Shown: one piece after another, positions 52,163 to 60,243 of the stretch | Position numbering within the stretch: position 1 is the first letter of the stretch | Layout of the letters: the number at the start of each line of letters is the position of its first letter | Assembly: GCF_000372725.1 (NCBI RefSeq) | Contig: NW_005200011.1 | Coordinates: forward strand, 868,023-932,022 | From: Emiliania huxleyi CCMP1516 | Lineage: Eukaryota > Haptophyta > Isochrysidales > Noelaerhabdaceae | Reading direction: 5' to 3' | Length of the DNA: 64,000 bases | Position numbers and translations under genes: made by a program | The notes under the pieces: generated by a model | The model's input: the letters and a program-made list of their open reading frames with translations, nothing else | What the model was told of the DNA's origin: nothing | The model's database searches: none

Positions 52163-52500
52163 TTAGACCTTTTTGCGATAAATCACCCGCCCGGGGCACT
52201 GTGTACTCCCTTCCCGTGTCCACCGCCACGAGGCGCCACCCTCGGGCAGCACCACCACCAGCGCCGTGAGCTCGCCGCCGTAGCAGCATCCCGTTGTCCA
52301 GCTCCAGGCCCGTCGCGTGCTCGTGCCTCTGGAGGCGCCGCTTGGCGTCGTGCCCAAAAACGACGTGCCGCACGCCAGCAACGACTGTCGGCTCTGCGGC
52401 CGCCACTCTTCTGCCCACGCGCTCTGGGCCGGCGCGGGGCCCCCCGGAGGCACCGTGCGCCGCGCCGCAGTGCGGAAACGGGGCTCCGGCTCTATGAGTC
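52163..52500 (-). pseudogene. Calcineurin-like metallophosphatase, C-terminal remnant
   Basis: Minus strand reads VVFGHDAKRRLQRHEHATGL, then in a second frame TGCCYGGELTALVVVLPEGG, then back in the first frame WRLVAVDTGREYTVP, and finally RVIYRKKV with stop near 52165. The GHDA ... GLDTGCCYGG.LTAL order is the C-terminal signature of ApaH/PPP-like phosphatases (metal-binding His and the conserved GxxYGG turn). Only about 110 residues remain and the two frame changes are too close together for introns, so this is a broken fragment or contains assembly errors. The catalytic N-terminal half is absent. Confidence 0.5.
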
Positions 52501-53506
52501 TCTATGAGCACCGACTTCCCGAATGATCACGGTTGATCAGAGGGCAGATTTGGAGAGATCTCGAGGAGTACATACAGATAGACCCTCCAACCATCAGAAA
52601 ACTCCGACCTGATCGGTCGTACTGACCGCCGACAGATCACTCCAGACAGCAGACAGGCCGACGTCTGCACGCGGCCGGCCGGGCGAGAGGCTTGACACGA
52701 TCCGACCCTGCGACCCTGACGCTGCTGCTCTAGCTATCAGCCATGCACTGCTGACTGCTGCCACAATGTGCGACCTGTGCTGGCCCACTTGGCGGCCTTC
52801 CCGGTCAGTGGTGAGGCGCAGTTCAGAGCTGTCGATGGCGCGATGCCGCACTGGTCCCACATTGGTGACACGAGACCACCAAGTTTGCCGGTCCAAGAGA
52901 GAGGCGCCGGCGCTGTCCTGAGAAGGTGCGTGGTCCCTCTTGACTGCCCATGCGCGCGAGGCTGTGTAGGCATAGCCTCGAGAGTGCCAGCAGCCAATCC
53001 GAGGTGACGCGCATTGCGCCAGAAGCGTGCACGCAGCTGGAAGGACACCTTCCTACTGGCCGTACGATCACGTCATCACTGAATGCTTGATACAAAGGCC
53101 GCGAGCTATGCAGGTGATCAATTGTGCATCATGGCACGGTCAGCTGCGCCGACAGGCTGTCGCAAGGCGTGATAGCATGGCCGCAAGTACGCCGAATTCC
53201 CATGAAAACAAGTAAAAAATCGCGAAAAAAGAAAAAAACTCCAAAAAATCGGCGCCTGCGGCGGGCCATGGGACACCATCTCCCCCCCGCATGGACACCC
53301 TCTGGGGCCCCCGCGCCGGCCCAGAGCCCACGCGACGCCAGCGGCAGAGGCGCTGGCAGCCGCCCACCACCCTCCGCCGTCCGCGCGCACCAAGTTTCGC
53401 ATCGTAGGACACCCTTTATATCTTGCGCGGTCAAAAGAAGAAACATCCGCGGGCCAGCTCCCCACCCCGCCAGTTGGAGCGAGACCAGAAACGAAGAGAA
53501 ACAGAT
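52501..53506. other. Intergenic; nothing recognised
   Basis: Mixed composition with an A-rich patch (53213-53252). No open frame looks like a protein. Confidence 0.5.
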
Positions 53507-54302
53507 TTATATCGGCGGCATGCCCCCGAAAGACAGCCGGCGCACGACCTCGTGCGCCGCGTCCCGCGACACCGCGTGCCGCCTCGCCTTGCAGACGACC
53601 AGTGCGCAGCAGCAGGCCAGGAGCAGCAAGGCCGCGCCGAGCCCAACCGGCGGCAGCGGCGGCGGCGCGTCGTCGAGGAGCTCCTGAAGGGACTGGCCTC
53701 GCTTCCACGCGTAGCCCCTACAGCGGAAAAAACACGTGTCGCATTCACGTCGCGCCGGAGCCGAGGCCCAGGCGGACGCAGGGCAAGCGCACCGCCAGCC
53801 CGCCGCGAGGTAATGGTGGCCTCGCTCGAGCGCGTCGATGGCGGCGAGGTCGCCCGGCGAGAGAGACGGCGCGAGGGCGAGGGTCCCGGCGAGGTTTGAG
53901 GCGATCCGCTCCCGGTGCGCGCTCTTCGGGATAAGCGCCACGCCGCGTCTCATCGCCCAACCCAGCGCGACCGCGGCGGCAGACGCGCCGTGGGCGGTTG
54001 CGACCTGCGTGATCGCTGGGTCGGCGAGGAGGAGCGGGTGTGCGTCTGCCTGCACCTGGTACTTTGCTGGCCGCGCGGGCGAGCCGAGCGACGAGTACGC
54101 GGTCACCTGTTATCACCGATGAATGGACTCGTTACTAATTAATTAAGGGCGAGCTGGAGACCTACGAGTACGCGGCCACCGCGATGCCGTGCGACGCGCA
54201 GAGCGCGCGGAGGGCCCTCATCTGGTTGTACGGGTGCAGCTCCACCTGCAGGGCCGGGGCGAGGGAGAGGGTGAGGGAGGGTGCGAAGGGTGAGGGCGGA
54301 GG

Positions 54303-54338
<36 letters not shown>

Positions 54339-54982
54339 CGGCGGCGGTGGCGAAATTGAGGGCCCTCTCTCTTGGACGCCGCCTGCACCACCGCCGGTCG
54401 GACGGCGAGGTCGGGCGACGCGAGGAATTTCGCCAGACGTCGCTCGCCGATGTTGGCCAGCCCGGCGTGGCGCACGGCGCGCGTGGCGACCAAGGCCTCG
54501 ATGGTCCTCCACTCCTCCCGAAGCTGCTCCGCCGAGTAGCCAAGCTGGTCCTCCAGTGGAAGAGGCCACGGGCGTGGCCGGCCGGGCTCTGGGCTCCGCA
54601 CGCAAAAGGGCCAGTGGATGAGGTACAGGTCGACGTACCCTGTCCGCAGGTCGTGGAGCGACTGCCGCAGGGCCCTCTCCGTTCGGTGCTGACTGCAGGC
54701 ATCAGCAGGCGGCACCTTGGATGTGATGAAGAGCTCCGAGCGAGTCACGACGCCCTCGGCTATCAGAGCGGACAAGGTCTCTCCCACCTGCCGCTCGTTT
54801 TGGTAGACGGGTGCGCAGTCAAAGCTGCGATAGCCGGCGGCAACGGCGGCACGGATTGCCGTCGAGACCTCCTGCGGCTGCAAACCCCACGTGCCAAAGC
54901 CAATCTGAGGCATTTGGCCGGCGCTTGGACCCAGCGGGAGGGCAGGCACGGCCGCCGCCGCCCCGGGCAGTGTACGCTTCAT
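53507..54982 (-). CDS. Aldo-keto reductase with C-terminal membrane anchor, three exons
   Basis: Exons 54982-54383, 54245-54180 and 54106-53507 give 421 residues. AKR blocks: MPQIGFGTWGLQPQEV, AGYRSFDCAPVYQNERQVG (catalytic Asp and Tyr), ELFITSKVPP (Lys), VDLYLIHWPF (His), RHAGLANIGERRL, VELHPYNQMRALRALC, VTAYSSLGSP and VALIPKSAHRERIASN (cofactor-binding). It reduces carbonyls with NADPH. Uniquely, some 70 residues follow the AKR end, with GLGAALLLLACCCALVVC as a single membrane segment and a basic KARRHAVSRD tail: it looks tail-anchored with the enzyme in the cytosol. Intron 1 is GC-AG and holds a GGCGGCGGC run; intron 2 (54179-54107, 73 bp) begins with a copy of the start of exon 3. Confidence 0.9.
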
Positions 54983-55164
54983 CGCCGTTGGTCAACGACG
55001 CGGATTAGCGAGGTCTGTCCGACTCGCTCGCTGCACGGTGCTGCGGCGGTCCTGGGCGTGGCCGACGCTCGGGAAAGAAGAAAAGCCGCGGGGCAAGCAT
55101 TTTAAACCGCACGCCGAGACCTGACGAGCCCCCCGGCCGAGCTCGCCGCGAGGGCCGTGAGCGC

Positions 55165-56526
55165 CTAGTCCAGCGCGGCGTCGAGCGCGGCGAGGCACGT
55201 GGCGCAGAGAAAGGAGACCGCGGGGCTAGCCCCCTCGCGCTGCCACCCGCCGGGCGGCAGGTGCTCCGAGCAGCAAGGGCAGAGCAGCTCCGCCGGCGGA
55301 GCGGCCAAATCTATCACGCGGGCGGCGGGAGGCGGCGGCCAACGAGGCAGTGGCGGCTGCCGAGGTCCAAGCGGCAGGGCGCTGGAGACCCACGGCTGCG
55401 CAAGCTGCGACGGCGGCTGCGGCGCCCGCGGCGGAGGCGGCGGTGGCGGCAGATGTGCCATTCCGGGCGAGGTTGGGCGGAAGCCTGCCCGCGACGCCAG
55501 CTGCGCGCCGAGGGGCGGGCAGGCGACCCGCCCGAACGATGCCGCTGCTGGGCGAGGAAACGGCGGCGGAGGGAATGGCGGCCGAGGGAGCGGGAGCAGG
55601 CACCTCTGCCGTCGCGTGAGCTGGCTCAAGAAGGCCTGCATTGCCAGCTCCGCCGGCGGCGCCGCCGTGTCCGGCGACCAGAACGCGCCGCCCAGAGGCG
55701 GCCCGTTGTAGTAGTCCCCGTCGCCCCCCGGCTCGCCGAGACGGTCAAACAGGAGCGCGTGCAGCAGTCCCGAGGCATCCGGCCGCTGCTGCCGCCGCCG
55801 CCGCTGGTGAGCGGCTCGCGCCGCCGCTTCTCGCGCCGCTAGCGACTCCGCCTGCGCCTCGGCCTCCGCTCGCTTCCGCTTGGTGTGCGCAAGCTTGACG
55901 CGGCAGTGCTGCCCCCACTCGCGACACGCACTCGCGAGGCCGTCGCACTCGGCGCAGTAGCACAGGGGACAGTGCGCCGCTTCGCGTCCGGCGGAGAAGG
56001 GGTGGTGCAGGCAGTCTTCGCGCCGGTGCGGCAGGTCGCGAGCAGCATTCACGCCGCGCGAGCCCACGAGCTCCACCTCGGCGTCCGCGTCGGCGCCGGC
56101 AGCCACAGCGGGCGGCGGCGCGACGGGCGGCGCAGAGGGGGCCTCGATCAGCTGCACCTCATCGTCGCTGTCCTCTGCCCGCTCCGGGGAAGTCAGGTCG
56201 ATGATGTCGGCGGCTGATGGTGCGGGACCAGAGGCGGCGGCGGCGGCGGTGGCGGCCGGGGGCTCGGCGGTGGCGGCCGGGGGCTCGGCGGTGGCGGCCG
56301 GGGGCTCGGAAGTGGCGGCCGGGGGCTCGGCGGTGGCGGCCGGGGACTCGGCGGCGGCGGCCGGGGACTCGGCGGCGGCGGCGGCCGTGGCGGTGGCCAC
56401 GACGGCGGGCACGGCGGTGGCGGTGGCCGTGGCGGTGGCGGCGGGTAGCACGGCGGAGACGGCGGCCGTGGCGGTTGCGGCCGAGGCGGCGTCGGGCGAC
56501 TGAGTGGCAGGACGTTGGCGCTCCAT
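55165..56526 (-). CDS. Cys/His-rich protein with SUMO-interacting motifs (RIN13-like cysteine motif)
   Basis: Single exon, 453 residues, starting MERQRPATQSPDAASAATAT. Residues ~50-100 are (PAATAEP)n from a 21-bp minisatellite. Then ADIIDLTSPERAEDSDDEVQ, a textbook SUMO-interacting motif (hydrophobic core followed by Ser and acidic residues), with weaker VQLIEA and VELVGS. Next DLPHRREDCLHHPF and HCPLCYCAECDGLASACREW, a Cys/His arrangement I associate with plant RIN13-like and some helicase proteins. The C-terminus is Pro-rich, with ARVIDLAAP and a second Cys cluster LLCPCCSEHL..FLCATC. Probably a nuclear scaffold; function is inference. Confidence 0.55.
   Translation of the reverse strand: MERQRPATQSPDAASAATATAAVSAVLPAATATATATAVPAVVATATAAAAAESPAAAAESPAATAEPPAATSEPPAATAEPPAATAEPPAATAAAAASGPAPSAADIIDLTSPERAEDSDDEVQLIEAPSAPPVAPPPAVAAGADADAEVELVGSRGVNAARDLPHRREDCLHHPFSAGREAAHCPLCYCAECDGLASACREWGQHCRVKLAHTKRKRAEAEAQAESLAAREAAARAAHQRRRRQQRPDASGLLHALLFDRLGEPGGDGDYYNGPPLGGAFWSPDTAAPPAELAMQAFLSQLTRRQRCLLPLPRPPFPPPPFPRPAAASFGRVACPPLGAQLASRAGFRPTSPGMAHLPPPPPPPRAPQPPSQLAQPWVSSALPLGPRQPPLPRWPPPPAARVIDLAAPPAELLCPCCSEHLPPGGWQREGASPAVSFLCATCLAALDAALD
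56247..56380. repeat. 21-bp GC-rich minisatellite in coding sequence
   Basis: Six to seven copies of GGCGGTGGCGGCCGGGGGCTC-like units (given here in part), translated as PAATAEP repeats. Confidence 0.85.
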
Positions 56527-56560
56527 TTTCTTTACGCTCCCATATGGTCCCCCATGCCAG

Positions 56561-57224
56561 TTTCGGGGGGCAAACCCTGCCCGGCCCCTAGAGCCCCAGG
56601 TAAGGCCCAGGTGTGGCCCAGGGCATCAGAAGGGACCAAGAGGAGTCCAGTCTGAGCCATAGAGCCCATGTCTTTGCCCCCGAAGGTCGCGTTCAAATGC
56701 CCGGAACGGACGTCACAGTGGTGTCCGGCCGGCGCGATCACCGAGCTGTGACGCTCAGGGAAGTCAGATGAGGTACTGGTTTCTTTGGCCAGGGCTGGCC
56801 TTCCCCCCAGGCTGGATCAGCTGAGCAAGGTTTGGGGAGAATCCTATACACAGATCTTCAGATATTTTCACGGATGCCCGCAAAGGAGCAATAACGGGTG
56901 ATTTCGGGCATCCGTGAAAATATCTGAAGATCTGTGTATAGGATTCGCCCCAAACCTTGCTCAGCTGATCCAGCCTGGGGGGAAGGCCAGCCCTGGCCAA
57001 AGAAACCAGCACCTCATCTGGCTTCCCTGAGCGTCACAGCTCGGTGATCACGCCGGCCGGACACCACTGTAACGGCCGTTCCGGGCGTTTGAACGCGACC
57101 TTCGGGGGCAACGACATGGGCTCTATGGCTCAGACTGGACTCCTCTTGGTCCCTTCTGATGCCCTAGGCCACACCTGGGCCTTACCTGGGGTTCTAGGGG
57201 CCGGGCAGGGTTTGCCCCCCGAAA
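56561..57224. mobile_element. 664-bp near-perfect palindrome (foldback element)
   Basis: Arms 56561-56880 and 56905-57224 are both 320 bp and inverted copies at about 95 percent, with a 24-bp loop 56881-56904. Outer ends are TTTCGGGGGGCAAACC. Weak inverted similarity extends another ~20 bp outward. I found no convincing target-site duplication. No reading frame. It lies 35 bp upstream of the start of the RIN13-like gene, so would form part of its promoter. Confidence 0.9.
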
Positions 57225-57258
57225 GTGGCCCGGGGAACCTTAAGGGGAAACCCGGTTT

Positions 57259-57320
57259 TGCATGCAGGCTCCGGAGTTTACCCTCGTTTAATTAACAGCA
57301 AACACGGAGCCTGCATGCAA
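57259..57320. repeat. 62-bp hairpin
   Basis: TTGCATGCAGGCTCCG and its exact complement (16 bp arms) with a 30-bp loop containing TTTAATTAAC. It sits between the large palindrome and the next foldback. Confidence 0.9.
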
Positions 57321-59234
57321 TACACACACGGCAGCCATCCTTGGTGTTCGTAGACATGGCTGGAGACGCACTACCGCAGCCATACCGCCCGGCTCGAGGT
57401 TGTGAGCCCTCTTGGCTGAGCTGGCTACATCGCAGCCATCTTGCGTAAACATGGCTGGGGGACAGCCATTTCAGCCATTTCAGCGATCTACCATGGCTGG
57501 GTCACAGAGATCGCAGCTATCCATCCTCCAGACGCAAATGGTGATAATTCGATGGCAGCCGATGGCCCGTGCTGAGGGAGGGTGTAGAGGATGTAGAGTG
57601 TAGAGCGCTGTAGAGCTGTAGAGATGTAGAGCGCTCTGGAGCGCTGTAGAGCTGTAGAGCTCTACATCCGCCGCGGGACGAAGCGCCTGCGTTGTAGAGC
57701 GATGTAGAGCGCGATTTTGCTGTAGAGTTGGTTGTAGAGGCTCTACAGCCAAACCGCCGGGAAGGCAGTGACTCGAAGAGGTCGAGCCGCACTAATGGGG
57801 TGTCTCCGAGCTTACTGGAGCTCTGATGGACGGCCCTGACTATCACTGACACAGAGAGTCACTCCGACGGCACACAACACCCTATAACTGCGTCATGACC
57901 AGCCTGCCCATGCGTCGCCGGTGCCGCATTCATCGCAGTGCTTCTTTAGCAGGCGGTGGACTGTCGGCTGCGAGGACAGTCGCATTTGCGCGAGGCGAGG
58001 CGGGCATTGCTGCGCGTTGCATGCGCCATGGCTCGCGCCAGCGCGTGCGGGAGCTCCTGGCTGAGCGTTGAGTCCAGGCGAGTTGCGCTGGCCACGATCG
58101 CTGTGCCAAGCCGAGCTGACGCGCCGAGGCGCCGGCCAGTCGCAGCCGTGAGGCATGCCACAGCAGCAGAGGCACCTGCCACCCATTGGGCGGGCAGACA
58201 GAAGGCCAGGGCAGCACTGGCAAGTGCAACGCGCCTCATGTCGGAGAGCGACCGTACCTCGTTCGCCGCTCATCTCTGTCTCTCAACTGTACTTTTAGCT
58301 CACTGGGACTGTATCATCTAGAGTTTGTTGTGGAGGTTTTACGTTGTAGAGCGCCTCTACATCGCTTTACAACGCAGGCGCTTCGTCACGCGCCGGATGT
58401 AGAGCTCTACAGCTCTACAGCAGTGTGCAATCTTTACCGGTATGAGACTGGTATTTGGCGATATTTTGATTAGTTTTGGGGTGGTATGGTATAGTGGTAT
58501 GCGAAAGTGGTATGCGGGGTTTTCAGTAGTTGTAGCGGCTGTCGGTGTGGTCCCGGGGGCGAAACCATGCAAAAGTGCGGGTATTACCCGGGTATACCCG
58601 GGTTTTTCCAGGTATACCCGCAAAATACCCGGTATTTTGCCGATTTTGCCGATTTTGCCACCAAGAAGGCACTCCGACTCGCTTTGATTTCCGTGAGGCA
58701 ACTGGTATCCCGTACCACTTTTTGATTAGTGCAGGCCTTGGGTTTGATTAGCCAAAAACTCCCATACCGGTAAAGATTGCACACTGCTCTACAGCGCTCT
58801 ACAGCGCTCCAGAGCGCTCTACATACATCTCTACAGCTCTACAGCGCTCTACACTCTACATCCTCTACACCCTCCCTCAGTCAGGGCCCGCGATGGCAGC
58901 CGTCCCGCGAGGCTGGGGGGGGGGGGGGGGACAAGCGCGCAGCCATTTGTGCGTTGTGGCGGGGGCGGCGGACGGCTGCCATCGATTGTCACCAGCCATG
59001 CTCCGGTGGCGGTGCCGGAGGATGGCTGCACTGGCTGTGACCTACATAGCCATAGTAGATGGCTGAAATGGGCTGTCCCCCAGCCATCTTACCCAAAGAG
59101 ATGGCTGCAACGTAGCCACAAGCCAGGAACCAGCTCAGCCAAGAGGGCTCACCTCGAGGCGGGCGGTATGGCTGCGGTAGTGCGTCTCCACACAGCCACT
59201 GTCTACCAAGGATGGCTGCCGTGTGTGTATTGCA
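57316..59234. mobile_element. 1.9-kb foldback element with AGCCAT-rich and TGTAGAG-rich arms
   Basis: The left arm (57316 to ~57690) starts TGCAATACACACACGGCAG and runs through dense CAGCCAT words into TGTAGAG octamers. The right arm (59234 back to ~58340) is its inverted copy at roughly 75-85 percent, interrupted by a 366-bp MITE. The unique middle (~57700-58330) holds the segment also found solo at 3149-3480 and a minus-strand frame of 97 codons (58239-57946) with a signal-peptide-like start, which I do not trust as a gene. Confidence 0.75.
58421..58786. mobile_element. hAT-type MITE, 366 bp, nested in the foldback
   Basis: Terminal inverted repeats CAGTGTGCAATCTTTACC at both ends. Flanking 8-mers are both CTCTACAG (58413-58420 and 58787-58794), as expected for a hAT target-site duplication, although the host is itself a CTCTACAG array so the duplication is not independent proof. 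The interior carries GGGTATTACCCGGGTATACC and TTTTTCCAGGTATACC, similar to the core of the MITE at 47289. Confidence 0.85.
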
Positions 59235-59611
59235 GCCACATTAGGCTGGAGGATCTCCCCTGTGGCGCTGCACTGCAGCTAGGTAGCTCAGCCATCCTTA
59301 GAGGTAAGATGGCTGTGCGTAGGAGCCAGCACAGCCAAATCTCTGGTGTTACATAAACTTACATTCGGAGGTTAGCCAGAGCACGAACAGTCCGCCCACC
59401 CCTCCCTTGTGGGTAGTTAGGTTGTTGTGTGTTGGCACATCGTCAAGACCGACAAGAGAGCTCACACACGAAGTACATCACACAGCGCGGGAGGAAAGCG
59501 GCGAGTCTCAATTCCAGAGGGGTCGTTGTGGCGGCGGCTTCGGTGCTTCGGCTTGCCTTGCCTTGTGTTTTCTTTCTTTCTGTACAACACTAGCAAAAAG
59601 AAATCAAACAA
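59235..59611. other. Intergenic; nothing recognised
   Basis: Flank between the foldback element and the M50B-like gene's 3' end. A few further AGCCAT words near 59235-59340. Confidence 0.4.
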
Positions 59612-60199
59612 TCACACCTGCGACGCCCTTCCTGGCCGTGTCATCGTCGGCGTGGCGCGCCGCGAACCGGCGTCCGCCTTTGGCGTCACCTTGTAGCGCT
59701 TACCACCGCCGTACCGCTCCCGTCCGTAGAGCGTCACTCGGTAGACGACCGCGAGACCCACTGCCATAGGTCCGGGCACCCAGGCGAACTGGTTGGTCAG
59801 CACAAATTTGCTGGGTTCGTCGAGGGCGATGGTCCCGAAGACAGAGGCGCCTACAGGCAGAGCCCCCGCGTGTGGGCCTGAGCAGGTCCCGAAACGAGCG
59901 GTGCCCGCTCCGCGGAGGAGCAGAGGCCGCGCCGAACGCGGCGATCGCGAGGAGGAACCACACGCAGCCGACGCACTTTGGGGTCGCAAAGCTGGAGCAG
60001 AGCTGCGCGTACTTGTAGGCGTCGGAGCGCGCCTATCAACCGCAGTTGGTGTGAGCAGCGCACCATCACACCTGCGCGTGGCGCGCATCTGGGGTGTCGC
60101 GCGCGTCCGTGCGCGAGATGGTGTCGTCGTAAATGTCGACGGTGGCGTACATGGCGTTGAGGGTGCCCACAAAGAGGAGGACCGAGTATGCCTCCTCTG
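59612..60199 (-). CDS. Peptidase M50B-like membrane protein, 5'-truncated
   Basis: Exon A (about 60199-60072) reads SVLLFVGTLNAMYATVDIYD then DTISRTDARD; a GT-AG intron joins exon B at 60032: ARSDAYKYAQLCSSFATPK then CVGCVWFLLAIAAFGAASA. The N(A/V)xY..xDIYDD..SR and later SDA..(F/Y)A words are typical of the M50B-like family of plants, fungi and algae, polytopic membrane proteins with an upstream HExxH. A third exon (acceptor CTGTAG ~59850) reads ASVFGTIALDEPSKFVLTNQ to VVYRVTLYGRERYGGGKRY; its membership is less sure. The upstream coding that should hold HExxH is missing: from about 60200 the DNA belongs to the Crypton-like gene, so the host gene appears cut by that insertion. Confidence 0.5.
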   Translation of the reverse strand, partial: QRRHTRSSSLWAPSTPCTPPSTFTTTPSRARTRATPQMRATRRCDGALLTPTAVDRRAPTPTSTRSSAPALRPQSASAACGSSSRSPRSARPLLLRGAGTARFGTCSGPHAGALPVGASVFGTIALDEPSKFVLTNQFAWVPGPMAVGLAVVYRVTLYGRERYGGGKRYKVTPKADAGSRRATPTMTRPGRASQV

Positions 60200-60243
60200 G
60201 AGACCGGGACCTAGCGCCCGCCTCTCATGGACCTGCGCCACAG

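Noticed and set aside
56541-57250. Target-site duplication for the 664-bp palindrome
   Set aside because: Flanks CCAG and GTGG do not match as a direct repeat; outward similarity is itself inverted.
57946-58239. 97-codon minus-strand frame with a signal-peptide-like start inside the foldback
   Set aside because: It lies in the unique middle of a repeat element, has no recognisable domain, and other frames are equally open.
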